Origin: Cryomorphaceae bacterium
Lineage (GTDB): Bacteria; Bacteroidota; Bacteroidia; Flavobacteriales_G; Salibacteraceae
Assembly (NCBI GenBank): GCA_003564735.1
Contig: PXEK01000198.1
Location: 1 to 20,893, forward strand
Direction of reading: 5' to 3'
Length of the DNA: 20,893 nucleotides
The notes under the pieces were generated by a model. That model saw nothing but the letters and a program-made list of their open reading frames with translations. It had not been told where the DNA came from and did not search any database. Below are positions 1 through 7,656 of the stretch, in pieces. Position 1 is the first letter of the stretch. The number at the start of each line of letters is the position of its first letter. The translations under genes and the position numbers were made by a program.

Positions 1-473
1 GTGTTGGGAAGTGCCAGTACAAAAAAGCCGTTGAGGTGACCGTTCCACATAAAGTCGCCAATGAGCTCCGCATCAACCCACGGCATATAAGAGCCGATAA
101 TCGCGCCAAAGGAAACCCCCGTGATAGGAATGAGCGCAGAGGTAAAAGCACCAATAAACTTCCCGAAAAAGTAATCGGCTTCCTTGATGGGAGAGGTGAA
201 GATAAATTGGTACATTCCGTTAGAGAAGTCACGGTTCACCGAGGCATTCATAAAAGCGGTAGTCATCAGCAGGGTGACGATGCTCATAACGCCGTAGTAA
301 TTTTGTATAATGAAGGGGGCGTTGGAAAAAATACTCCCGCCTGAAGAGGTGCCAATGGCGACATTTTCAGAGCTTACCGCCCCAAAAATAAGCAAGGCAT
401 TAACGCCAAAAAATATCCAAAGCATGGGAGACTTTAGCCACCTGTTCCATTCAAATGTAATGAACTTCCACAT
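1..473 (-). CDS. ABC-2 type transporter permease, N-terminal part (cut by window edge)
   Basis: Reading leftwards from an ATG at 473 gives an open frame of about 157 residues that leaves the window without a stop, so only the N-terminus is present. It begins MWKFITFEWNRWLKSP, a short amphipathic cytoplasmic start followed by a hydrophobic helix (about residues 18-33). Further hydrophobic stretches lie near 60-75 and 103-122, with the segment NRDFSNGMYQFIFTSPI between them; that pattern (RDF..., then TSPI/SYPI, then a YFFGK helix) is characteristic of ABC-2 exporter permeases. The start is 10 bases below the stop of the ATPase at 484-1353, so the two are cotranscribed and very probably form one exporter. 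In Bacteroidota, permeases with this beginning are often fused to an M1 aminopeptidase domain; that part would lie outside the window and cannot be seen. The substrate is unknown. Confidence 0.85.
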   Translation of the reverse strand, partial: MWKFITFEWNRWLKSPMLWIFFGVNALLIFGAVSSENVAIGTSSGGSIFSNAPFIIQNYYGVMSIVTLLMTTAFMNASVNRDFSNGMYQFIFTSPIKEADYFFGKFIGAFTSALIPITGVSFGAIIGSYMPWVDAELIGDFMWNGHLNGFFVLALPN

Positions 474-483
474 ATCGTAAGTT

Positions 484-1353
484 TTATATTTGGCCGCCTA
501 TTTTGGCAAAAAACACATCTTCTAATGTAGGTTCGGTAGGGGTAAATCCGTTGCCGGGCGCTTCATCAGAAAAAACATGAATACGCGGCTTACCGCTGAT
601 GCGTTTGTTACTTATTACGGCATAATCTTTTTCGAATTCAGGCAGTTCGCCTTTTTCGATATTCCGCATGTACACTTTTCCTTTGACGAGCTCTAAGGCA
701 TCATCGGTGGTTCCGCTGTAAAGTAAGCGACCTTTATTCATGATGGCCATTTGCGGACACAACTCGCGAACATCCTGCACTATATGAGTAGATAAAATCA
801 CAACAATTTCTTCACCTATGTCGCTCAGGATATTGTAAAACCGGTTGCGTTCTCCCGGGTCTAAGCCGGCTGTGGGCTCGTCAACAATCACCAGCTTGGG
901 GTCGCCGATTAGACATTGGGCGATTCCAAAACGCTGTTTCATCCCTCCCGAATATGAGCTCACGGCTTTTTTACGGTGCTCGTACAAATTCACTTTATCG
1001 AGTAAATAATCCACGATTTCTTTGCGTTCACCGGCACGGTAACCTTTAAGTACTGCCAGATGGTTGAGTAAATCCAAGGCTGATGTTCGCGGATAAACAC
1101 CAAACTCTTGGGGTAAGTAACCCAATATTTTTCGTACTTCGCGTTTGTCTTCGAGGACGTTTAAATCGCCAAAAGTCACTTCGCCCGAATCAGCTTCTTG
1201 CAATGTGGCCAGTGTGCGCATCAGCGATGATTTCCCCGCGCCGTTGGGACCCAACAAACCAAAAACTCCCGGGTTAATGGTGAGCGAAACATCATTAAGG
1301 GCTTTTACGCCGTTCGGGTATTCTTTGTTTAAGTTTTTAATGGTCAGAACCAT
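484..1353 (-). CDS. ABC transporter ATP-binding protein
   Basis: This is the cytoplasmic nucleotide-binding subunit that powers the adjacent ABC-2 permease. All ABC ATPase motifs are intact in its 289 residues: Walker A GPNGAGKS (35-42), Q-loop PQEF (about 81-84), signature SYSGGMKQR (133-141), Walker B LVIVDEP (154-160), D-loop GLDP and switch histidine H190 (LSTH). About 90 residues follow the ATPase core, as in the DrrA/CcmA-like exporter ATPases, with a final TLEDVFF motif typical of that group. The start at 1353 lies 16 bases below a TACTTTTG -7 element (1370-1377 on the minus strand), which supports it. Codons 1-4 (ATGGTTCTGACC) contain one copy of the dispersed GGTTCTGACC word. Transport direction is inferred to be export; the substrate is not evident. 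Confidence 0.95.
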   Translation of the reverse strand: MVLTIKNLNKEYPNGVKALNDVSLTINPGVFGLLGPNGAGKSSLMRTLATLQEADSGEVTFGDLNVLEDKREVRKILGYLPQEFGVYPRTSALDLLNHLAVLKGYRAGERKEIVDYLLDKVNLYEHRKKAVSSYSGGMKQRFGIAQCLIGDPKLVIVDEPTAGLDPGERNRFYNILSDIGEEIVVILSTHIVQDVRELCPQMAIMNKGRLLYSGTTDDALELVKGKVYMRNIEKGELPEFEKDYAVISNKRISGKPRIHVFSDEAPGNGFTPTEPTLEDVFFAKIGGQI

Positions 1354-1369
1354 AGTAAATTATTTTTTT

Positions 1370-1377
1370 CAAAAGTA
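1370..1377 (-). promoter_or_regulatory. Bacteroidota -7 promoter element for the ABC exporter
   Basis: On the minus strand the sequence is TACTTTTG, a full match to the TAnnTTTG -7 box used by the Bacteroidota primary sigma factor. It lies 16 bases before the ATPase start. No good TTTG -33 element is seen 17-20 bases upstream. Confidence 0.55.
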
Positions 1378-1476
1378 GAAAAAAACTCACCGGGCACGAT
1401 AATTTTTACTTTAACGGTTAATATTGAGTACAGCCGGAAAATAAGTAAAATGTTTTTTTATTATAGACAAATGTCT

Positions 1477-1484
1477 TATGTTTG
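1477..1484 (+). promoter_or_regulatory. -7 promoter element of the toxin-antitoxin operon
   Basis: TATGTTTG matches TAnnTTTG exactly and lies 19 bases before the ATG at 1504. Transcription would begin around 1489-1491, downstream of two other in-frame ATGs (1450 and 1471). This is the reason for placing the antitoxin start at 1504. The -33 region is only a T-run (about 1452-1458). Confidence 0.55.
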
Positions 1485-1497
1485 CGAACAAAACATA
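1477..1497 (+). promoter_or_regulatory. Candidate operator palindrome of the toxin-antitoxin operon
   Basis: TATGTTT (1477-1483) and AAACATA (1491-1497) form a perfect 7-base inverted repeat with a 7-base spacer. It covers the -7 element and the expected transcription start. Type II antitoxins of this family usually repress their own operon by binding such a site, so this is the likely operator; binding itself is inferred. Confidence 0.5.
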
Positions 1498-1503
1498 TTA
1501 ACT

Positions 1504-2010
1504 ATGACGTATAGTAATCGAAATAACCCCAAGCCATACAACCTTGATCACGCTATTCAAGGCTACGTTCAAGAAATGAATTACGAGGGCATGTATCAAA
1601 GTGGAGCCGAGTTAAACTTTGCTTCATTTTTACAAGATAAAATGCTTGTGATACAGGTTATTCGAAAAGGGTTGCCGTCAAAAATCTTTGAAAAAATAAA
1701 GCAAGCCCTTCCTTTCACTGAACTTGACTGGGCGGGGTTTTTAGATGTTTCTTCAAAAACTTTGCAGCGCTATCGTCAAAATCCTGAAAAGCGCTTTAAG
1801 TCTATTCACAGTGAAAAAATCATTGAATTGGCTGAGGTTACTTATTTGGGTAAAGAGGTTTTTGAAAGTGATGAAAAGTTCAATTTGTGGCTCAACACGC
1901 CTTGCTACGCGCTCAACAACATGAAACCCGTTGAGTTGTTAAGTGATTCATACGGCAAAGAGTTGGTCATCGATGAGTTAAACAGGATAGAACACGGCGT
2001 TTTTGCGTAA
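1504..2010 (+). CDS. Xre/MbcA/ParS-type antitoxin of a RES toxin-antitoxin pair
   Basis: The product is the antitoxin that neutralises the RES toxin encoded immediately downstream and probably represses the operon. From the ATG at 1504 it has 168 residues; the frame stays open to an ATG at 1450, but that one lies upstream of the likely promoter. The N-terminal half (about 1-75) resembles the Xre-like helical DNA-binding region of this family. The middle carries the pattern LDVSSKTLQRYRQNPEKRF, typical of MbcA/ParS antitoxins. The C-terminal part (about 110-168), with LWLNTPCYALNNMKPVELL and a final GVFA, is the toxin-binding domain (formerly DUF2384). The stop TAA overlaps the toxin ATG by one base (TAATG), so translation is coupled. 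Family membership is by recognition of these motifs. Confidence 0.9.
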   Translation: MTYSNRNNPKPYNLDHAIQGYVQEMNYEGMYQSGAELNFASFLQDKMLVIQVIRKGLPSKIFEKIKQALPFTELDWAGFLDVSSKTLQRYRQNPEKRFKSIHSEKIIELAEVTYLGKEVFESDEKFNLWLNTPCYALNNMKPVELLSDSYGKELVIDELNRIEHGVFA

Positions 2011-2462
2011 TGCGAGTTTTTCGATTAACTAAGAGAAAGTATGCCGGGGATTTAAGCGGAAAGGGTGCTGCTTTATCAAATAACCGTTGGAATTCTAAAG
2101 GTACAGAAATTCTTTACACTGCCGACAGCCGAGCCTTAGCTATGGCTGAGGTTATGGTGCATTTAACAATGTATATGCTACCTGATGACTATATGATGAT
2201 GGAAATTGATATTCCCGTTGGCGTTTCAATCGCTCAAACCGATATTGTTGATGTTTCGGGTTTTCAGTGGCCGGCCTCAATCGAGACACAACGAGCGGGC
2301 GATGCATTGATAAGGTCCGGAGAAACGTGCGTACTAAAGGTTCCCTCAGCAGTCGTAAAAGGAGATTTCAATTATTTGATCAATCCCGCGCATTCTGACG
2401 CCAAGAAAATACGGATTATCGAAACGGTTCCTTTTCCTTTTGATCGTCGGGTGTTCAAATAA
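2010..2462 (+). CDS. RES-domain toxin (NAD+-degrading type)
   Basis: This is a 150-residue RES family protein, the toxin partner of the preceding gene. Known members stop growth by degrading NAD+ (phosphorolysis or hydrolysis) or, in some cases, by ADP-ribosylating a target. The family pattern is complete: MRVFRL start, YAGDLSGKGA (11-20), RW at 27-28, LYTADSRALAMAEVMVH (36-51) and VPSAVVKGDFNYLINP (111-126). The Arg, Glu and Ser that give the family its name can be assigned as R27, E47 and S113, so the toxin looks intact. It begins within the antitoxin stop codon and ends 14 bases short of the convergent gene ending at 2477, with no terminator between them. Which NAD+ chemistry it carries out cannot be told from sequence alone. 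Confidence 0.9.
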   Translation: MRVFRLTKRKYAGDLSGKGAALSNNRWNSKGTEILYTADSRALAMAEVMVHLTMYMLPDDYMMMEIDIPVGVSIAQTDIVDVSGFQWPASIETQRAGDALIRSGETCVLKVPSAVVKGDFNYLINPAHSDAKKIRIIETVPFPFDRRVFK

Positions 2463-2476
2463 AGTCTTGGGTCCCG

Positions 2477-3313
2477 TTATAGTCCGTAACCGTTTTTAAA
2501 CCCTTCGGGGAGTTGTGAGTTGTCCACATCGGGACATGAATCCGTATTGAGATTAAACAACATCATTCGAATACCCACAATAACCGGAATGTATGATGTA
2601 TTAAACACATCGTATCGATAAAAATCATTTTGCCGCGGGTGAATATTGTAAAGGTTTACCTGTACGTATGGCACGAAAATGATATCGGTATCGGGTTTGA
2701 TGCCCCAGCCTAGTTTGTAGTTAATTCCGGCGAGGAAATCGGGCATTACGGCCGATTGAATATCTCCGGGGTAGTTGTTTCCCTCACTCGGAAAACCGTA
2801 GTCAACGTTTATTCCTACCGAGTTCTGAATAAAGTGCATTTTACTCACGGGAATTGTACTGTTGATGTCAAAGTAACCCGAGAGATAATGGCTCAAGTTG
2901 GAGTGAGAACCTTCATTGCCGGAAACATCAAACTTCTCAGAGGCGCCCCAACCTTTGTATGATAAACCGTAATTGAGATAAGAGAAGGTGAATGTGGGTT
3001 TGAAGTTATAATACCTGCCAACCTCCAAGGCCACAAATGGGAAAATTCTTCCTCGGGTGGTAAAAGTGTTTTCGTTGTTTGGTAGTGAGTGTTGGTTTTC
3101 AGCGAAATTGAGCAGACCCGTTACACCCGCACCGAATTGCCAACCCCCCGGTTTAAACACATTTTCATCGGGGAAAACACGCTCAAGACTGTTGCTTTTT
3201 TTCTTGAATTTTGGTTTGTATTGCTTTTGAGCCCAAGTTGTTGAGGTAAACCCCGCGAGGCTTAAAATGAGTAATACGTTAATGGTCCAATGCATTGAGA
3301 ATTTGTTGTTCAA
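2477..3313 (-). CDS. Putative outer-membrane or secreted protein, unknown function
   Basis: This 278-residue protein has a signal peptide (hydrophobic residues about 11-24, likely cleavage after TTWA near residue 28) and then a lysine-rich stretch. The rest is rich in aromatic and alternating residues (for example YLNYGLSYKGW, YVQVNLYNI, VIVGIRMMLFNL), typical of a beta-barrel outer-membrane protein or an exported beta-rich protein. I do not recognise the family. The start overlaps the end of kmo: by 35 bases from the ATG at 3313, or 17 bases from the alternative ATG at 3295 (MHWTIN). It is therefore cotranscribed and probably translationally coupled with kmo. There is no evident functional link to tryptophan degradation. 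The C-terminal SQLPEGFKNGYGL is polar and lacks the usual terminal aromatic of a barrel, which leaves the topology uncertain. Confidence 0.75.
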   Translation of the reverse strand: MNNKFSMHWTINVLLILSLAGFTSTTWAQKQYKPKFKKKSNSLERVFPDENVFKPGGWQFGAGVTGLLNFAENQHSLPNNENTFTTRGRIFPFVALEVGRYYNFKPTFTFSYLNYGLSYKGWGASEKFDVSGNEGSHSNLSHYLSGYFDINSTIPVSKMHFIQNSVGINVDYGFPSEGNNYPGDIQSAVMPDFLAGINYKLGWGIKPDTDIIFVPYVQVNLYNIHPRQNDFYRYDVFNTSYIPVIVGIRMMLFNLNTDSCPDVDNSQLPEGFKNGYGL

Positions 3314-4616
3314 CCTCTTGAGAATCCCACTTTTCTTTGATATCGGGTTGACTCATGATTTTATCCATTATACGCTTTTGCTTTTGCCCGGTTTCATAAG
3401 CTACGGAATAAGGGATATGGCTGAACGTTACTTGTGAGTATAGCGGCATCCATTTTTCGGGGTGCTTTTCGTAAATTTTATTTTCTATTTTTTTGCGGAG
3501 TAAAAAACTTTCATCCGCAACCAAGTCGCGCATTTCGATGTAATTGTCCAATGCGAGTTGAGCAATGGCATCTCCGTCGGGTTTGCGTTTTGCGGCAAAT
3601 TCCACGATGGTTTTTTCCATGTCGTCGTCGTTTGCTTCCAGCATTTCATAAAATACGCTGCAATCTTCGAAAGAGGCATTCATACCCTGCCCGTAAAAAG
3701 GAACAATGGCGTGTGCGGCATCCCCCATGATAAGGGTTTTATTTCCGTGATTCCATGGATTGCACTTCACCGTAACCAATGAGGCGGTCGGATTTTTAAA
3801 GTACTCATCTGCCAAATCGGGCATCAGTTCATAGAAGTCGGGGAAAGTACTTTTGAAGAAGTCATTAACAGCTTCGGGGGTTTGAAGGGAGTTGAATGAG
3901 GGTTCTCCTTCATAGGGGAAGAATAATGTACAAGTATAACTGCCGTCAAAGTTGGGAAGTGCGATAAGCATGTATTGACCGCGCGGCCAAATGTGAAGGG
4001 CGTTTTTCTCCAATTTGTGTGTTCCGTCTTCATTAGCGGGCAGTAGAATTTCTTTGTAGCCGTGACCTAAATACGTTTGGGAAAAGTCGAACCGGTCGGT
4101 TTTCATCATGCGCAGTCGCACGGCACTAAAAGCGCCATCAGTTCCAAAGATATAGTCGGCGGTGTGCGATACGCGATTGTTATGTTCATCGATGAAATGT
4201 GCGGTGTTGGTTTTGAGGTCTATGTCTTCACATTTGTGGTTAAAGAAAAAGGAGACGTTTTTATATTCGGTCGCGTTTAAAAGAAGCCTTTTGTTGAGGT
4301 CGCCGCGCGATACGGAGTTAATGGCTTCATCTTCTTTGCCGTAAGATTGAAAGGTGAGATTCCCTTTGATGTCATGCATTTTTCTTCCGTACATGGGAAT
4401 ACAGATACTCTCAATTTCTTCTTTTACCCCGGCCGGTTCCAAAGCTTTGAGTCCGCGAGTAGATAATGCTAAATTTATAGAGCGACCGCCTTTTAATTCT
4501 ACGTTTCTAAGGTCGGGACGGCGTTCAAATACTTTTACGTTGTAACCTTTTTTGGCCATGAGTATGGCGTGAACCGATCCGGCTAAGCCTGCACCTACGA
4601 TGATGATATCTTTCAT
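3279..4616 (-). CDS. kmo: Kynurenine 3-monooxygenase
   Basis: This FAD-dependent monooxygenase hydroxylates L-kynurenine to 3-hydroxykynurenine with NADPH and O2, in tryptophan degradation and in quinolinate-dependent NAD synthesis. The N-terminal Rossmann motif GAGLAG (8-13) ends in E31 (FERRP). The segment SINLALSTRG (46-55), the GTDGAFSAVR motif in mid-protein, and the hallmark DAAHAIVPFYGQGMN (about 298-312) identify kynurenine monooxygenase rather than another flavin hydroxylase. The family has a C-terminal membrane-associating region; here the end (about residues 380-445) is helical and charged. I chose the ATG at 4616 (MKDIIIVGAG) over 4631 because the dinucleotide motif normally begins within a few residues of the start. 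No other kynurenine pathway gene is present nearby. A 9-base inverted repeat lies upstream at 4647-4677. Confidence 0.93.
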   Translation of the reverse strand: MKDIIIVGAGLAGSVHAILMAKKGYNVKVFERRPDLRNVELKGGRSINLALSTRGLKALEPAGVKEEIESICIPMYGRKMHDIKGNLTFQSYGKEDEAINSVSRGDLNKRLLLNATEYKNVSFFFNHKCEDIDLKTNTAHFIDEHNNRVSHTADYIFGTDGAFSAVRLRMMKTDRFDFSQTYLGHGYKEILLPANEDGTHKLEKNALHIWPRGQYMLIALPNFDGSYTCTLFFPYEGEPSFNSLQTPEAVNDFFKSTFPDFYELMPDLADEYFKNPTASLVTVKCNPWNHGNKTLIMGDAAHAIVPFYGQGMNASFEDCSVFYEMLEANDDDMEKTIVEFAAKRKPDGDAIAQLALDNYIEMRDLVADESFLLRKKIENKIYEKHPEKWMPLYSQVTFSHIPYSVAYETGQKQKRIMDKIMSQPDIKEKWDSQEVEQQILNALDH

Positions 4617-4646
4617 GTTGAATGTTTTCAAAGTTCTGTAGAGGAA

Positions 4647-4677
4647 ACTAAACAGTGAAATTTACATGCTGTTTAGT
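4647..4677 (-). promoter_or_regulatory. Inverted repeat upstream of kmo, candidate operator
   Basis: ACTAAACAG (4647-4655) and CTGTTTAGT (4669-4677) are perfect 9-base inverted arms with a 13-base spacer, so arm centres are 22 bases (about two helical turns) apart. The site lies 30-60 bases upstream of the kmo start, where a regulator dimer would bind. No T-run follows, so it is not a typical terminator. Confidence 0.4.
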
Positions 4678-4783
4678 GTATTCCCTCATACGGTAACAAA
4701 TTTGCGAATAAATGGTGAATTTAACGGTTATATTCAGTGGGTTTTCGGTTCTGACCAAAAAATGTCCGGTAAATTTTGGTATA

Positions 4784-4817
4784 AAAAAACCTCGGTCGGT
4801 AAAGATCGAGGTTTTTT
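4784..4817. terminator. Bidirectional rho-independent terminator downstream of sdhB
   Basis: Arms 4784-4797 and 4804-4817 form a 14-pair stem (AAAAAACCTCGGTC with GATCGAGGTTTTTT, including one G-T wobble) closed by a 6-base loop. T-runs follow on both strands. It sits 21 bases beyond the sdhB stop and so ends the sdhCAB transcript. Confidence 0.85.
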
Positions 4818-4837
4818 ATATTTTGCGGCTGAGCGGA

Positions 4838-5608
4838 TTACTTCGACGAGGTCAAATTGGCTCGTAAAAATTCTCGGTTCATTCGCGCAATGTTCTCCAG
4901 TGAAATTTCTTTGGGACATTCCACGGAGCATGCGCCCGTATTGGTGCAGTTTCCAAAACCTTCTTCGTCCATTTGTTTTACCATATCCATAACGCGTTTT
5001 TCTCTTTCAGGCTCTCCTTGGGGGAGTAGAGAGAGTTGCGCCACCTTAGCTGAGGTAAATAACATGGCCGAAGAGTTTTTACAAGCAGCCACACAGGCTC
5101 CGCATCCTATGCACGTGGCCGCATCAAATGCCGCATCTGCATTTTCTTTCGGGATGGGCAGAGCGTTGGCATCTTGGGTATTACCTGAAGTATTTACTGA
5201 TACATACCCACCGGCCTGAATAATGCGGTCAAAGGCTGAACGATCGGTTACCAAATCTTTGATAATAGGGAAAGCTTTAGCTCTCCACGGCTCAATGTAA
5301 ATGGTTTCGCCGTCGCTAAATTCGCGCATGTGCAGTTGGCAAGTTGTCACGGCTCTTCCCGGACCATGAGGTTCACCGTTAATATACATTGAACACATGC
5401 CGCAAATACCTTCGCGACAGTCGTGATCGAATGCCACGGGACCGTAATTTTGTTTGTCTTCAATATCACCGCTGAGTATGCCTTCATTCAAAACGTCAAT
5501 CATTTCGAGAAAAGACATGTCGGGTGTAATGTCAGATACTTTATATGTGACCATTTCGCCTTTTGAATCGGCGTTTTGTTGTCTCCAAACTTTAAGCGTT
5601 AAATTCAT
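4838..5608 (-). CDS. sdhB: Succinate dehydrogenase iron-sulfur subunit
   Basis: This is the electron-transfer subunit of succinate:quinone oxidoreductase (respiratory complex II), on the cytoplasmic face of the inner membrane; it passes electrons from SdhA flavin to the quinone site in SdhC. All three cluster sites are present in its 256 residues: [2Fe-2S] ligands C64, C69, C72 and C90 ([10 protein letters not shown], then VTTC); [4Fe-4S] ligands C166, C169, C172 and C176 ([11 protein letters not shown]); and [3Fe-4S] ligands C221, C227 and C231 ([11 protein letters not shown]), with a further ligand to the [4Fe-4S] motif pattern. It is the last gene of sdhC-sdhA-sdhB, 35 bases below sdhA, and is followed by a strong terminator. 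This arrangement and the cluster spacing fit the type B enzymes of Bacteroidota, related to Wolinella fumarate reductase. Confidence 0.97.
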   Translation of the reverse strand: MNLTLKVWRQQNADSKGEMVTYKVSDITPDMSFLEMIDVLNEGILSGDIEDKQNYGPVAFDHDCREGICGMCSMYINGEPHGPGRAVTTCQLHMREFSDGETIYIEPWRAKAFPIIKDLVTDRSAFDRIIQAGGYVSVNTSGNTQDANALPIPKENADAAFDAATCIGCGACVAACKNSSAMLFTSAKVAQLSLLPQGEPEREKRVMDMVKQMDEEGFGNCTNTGACSVECPKEISLENIARMNREFLRANLTSSK

Positions 5609-5643
5609 AATATATTCGCTTTTATTGTTTTAGTAGTAAAACA

Positions 5644-7644
5644 CTACTTGTAACTTCTTGTTTTCAATTCAATATTTTCAAATACGAGGTCTTCTTTAAT
5701 AAGCTCGGCATCACTCGGGTTGCCTTTGTAATTCCAGCAGGATACAAAAGCGTAATTTTCATCATCTCTTTTAGCTTCACCCTCCTCGGTTTGATGCTCT
5801 TCTCTAAAGTGACCTCCGGCCGATTCTTCTCTTTCCAGAGCATCTTTACACATCAGCTCCCCAAGTTCAAGGAAGTCAGCTACCCGACCGGCCTTGTCTA
5901 ACTCGGGGTTGTATTCGTTGATATTGCCGGGTATTTTTACGTTTTCCCAGAAGTCCGCACGAAGTTCTTGAATTTCCTTCATGGCCTTTTTGAGGCCTTC
6001 GGCATTTCTGGACATTCCGCATTCATTCCACATGATGAGGCCTAATTTTTTGTGATACTCATCTACGGAGTGTTTGCCTTTGGCATTCATTAATTTTTGA
6101 GTGCGCTCCACAATTTCATTTTCCGCATCTTCAAACTCTTTTGAGTCGGTGCTGATGGGGCCGGTTCTGATGTCATCAGCCAAATAATCGCCAATGGTGT
6201 AAGGGAGCACGAAGTAGCCATCGGCCAAACCTTGCATGAGTGCAGAGGCTCCCAATCGGTTAGCGCCGTGATCAGAGAAGTTTGATTCTCCCGTGGCAAA
6301 GAGGCCGGGCACTGATGTCATCAAGTTATAATCTACCCAAAGACCTCCCATGGTGTAGTGAACCGCGGGGAAAATCATCATAGGCGTTTGGTATGGATTA
6401 TCACCTGTGATTTTCTCATACATTTGGAATAAGTTACCATATTTCGATGCTACGACTTTTTTACCTAAGTCGGTAATTTCTTGGGCTGAAGGATTTTTAA
6501 GTCCTTGTACAGCGGCTTCTTCCTTTCCGTAGCGTTGAATGGCTGATGCAAAATCCAGGTAAACCGCTTGTCCGGTTTTATTTACACCGTAACCGGCGTC
6601 GCACCTTTCTTTCGCTGCGCGTGAAGCAACATCGCGCGGAACCAAGTTCCCGAAGGCGGGATAGCGACGTTCCAGGTAGTAATCTCGTTTTTCTTCCGGT
6701 AAATCTGTAGGCTTGAGTTTACCTTGACGTATGGCTTCAGCATCTTCCTTTTCTTTCGGAACCCAAATTCTACCGTCGTTACGCAGTGATTCGGACATCA
6801 ATGTCAGTTTTGACTGGTATGTACCCGATACGGGGATACAAGTAGGATGGATTTGCGTGAAGCAAGGATTGGAAAATAAGGCGCCTTGGCGATGAGCTTT
6901 CCAAGCGGCCGAACCATTTGAACCCATGGCGTTGGTTGAGAGGAAAAACACGTTTCCGTAACCTCCCGAAGCTAATACGACCGCGTGAGCTCCATGCCTT
7001 TCCAATTCGCCGGTAACTAAGTTTTTTGCGATGATACCTCTGGCTTTACCGTCAACTTTTACGATTTCAACCATTTCATGACGGTTGTACAGCTTTACTT
7101 TCCCTTTTGAAATTTGACGTGAAAGGGCGGAGTAGGCGCCCAACAAAAGCTGCTGGCCGGTTTGGCCTTTGGCATAAAACGTACGACTCACCTGCACGCC
7201 GCCAAATGAACGGTTGTCGAGTAACCCACCGTAATCACGTGCGAAAGGTACACCTTGAGCTACGCATTGGTCAATAATATTCGTTGAAACTTCAGCCAAG
7301 CGATATACATTGGCTTCTCTTGAGCGGTAGTCGCCGCCTTTTACCGTATCGTAGAATAAACGGTAAACAGAGTCGCCGTCGTTTTGATAATTTTTTGCCG
7401 CGTTTATACCACCTTGGGCTGCGATAGAGTGCGCACGGCGGGGGGAATCTTGAAAGCAAAACGCTTTCACGTTATAGCCCATTTCAGCAAGGGAAGCTGA
7501 GGCTGACGCACCGGCCAAACCGGTACCGATGACAATGACATCTATATTTCGTTTGTTTGCGGGGTTCACCAAGCGAATGTTGCTTTTGTGGTTTGTCCAC
7601 TTTTTATCCAGTGGCCCCTCAGGTATTTTTGAATCTAACTTCAT
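5644..7644 (-). CDS. sdhA: Succinate dehydrogenase flavoprotein subunit
   Basis: This is the catalytic subunit of complex II, oxidising succinate to fumarate in the TCA cycle. In its 666 residues the FAD-binding motif is GTGLAG (40-45). The histidine that covalently binds FAD is H72 in HSIAAQGGI (72-80). The segment [18 protein letters not shown] carries the active-site arginine. [16 protein letters not shown] lies in the C-terminal flavin-contacting region, and the helical C-terminal domain ends with RSYK. The length is in the range of type B flavoproteins. sdhC ends 12 bases upstream and sdhB begins 35 bases downstream, so the three are one operon. A 6-base hairpin (AGTAGT/ACTACT, 5632-5648) overlaps the sdhA stop and might be an mRNA processing or stability element. 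Confidence 0.97.
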   Translation of the reverse strand: MKLDSKIPEGPLDKKWTNHKSNIRLVNPANKRNIDVIVIGTGLAGASASASLAEMGYNVKAFCFQDSPRRAHSIAAQGGINAAKNYQNDGDSVYRLFYDTVKGGDYRSREANVYRLAEVSTNIIDQCVAQGVPFARDYGGLLDNRSFGGVQVSRTFYAKGQTGQQLLLGAYSALSRQISKGKVKLYNRHEMVEIVKVDGKARGIIAKNLVTGELERHGAHAVVLASGGYGNVFFLSTNAMGSNGSAAWKAHRQGALFSNPCFTQIHPTCIPVSGTYQSKLTLMSESLRNDGRIWVPKEKEDAEAIRQGKLKPTDLPEEKRDYYLERRYPAFGNLVPRDVASRAAKERCDAGYGVNKTGQAVYLDFASAIQRYGKEEAAVQGLKNPSAQEITDLGKKVVASKYGNLFQMYEKITGDNPYQTPMMIFPAVHYTMGGLWVDYNLMTSVPGLFATGESNFSDHGANRLGASALMQGLADGYFVLPYTIGDYLADDIRTGPISTDSKEFEDAENEIVERTQKLMNAKGKHSVDEYHKKLGLIMWNECGMSRNAEGLKKAMKEIQELRADFWENVKIPGNINEYNPELDKAGRVADFLELGELMCKDALEREESAGGHFREEHQTEEGEAKRDDENYAFVSCWNYKGNPSDAELIKEDLVFENIELKTRSYK

Positions 7645-7656
7645 AATAATAATTTT

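Noticed and set aside
36..344. Plus-strand open frame of 102 residues
   Set aside because: It is antisense to the ABC permease, whose minus-strand translation is clearly a membrane protein; the plus-strand product is charged and featureless.
1450..1503. N-terminal extension of the antitoxin from the ATG at 1450
   Set aside because: The extension would be encoded across the -7 promoter box and the operator-like palindrome, and the added residues (MFFYYRQMSYVCEQN) do not fit the family.
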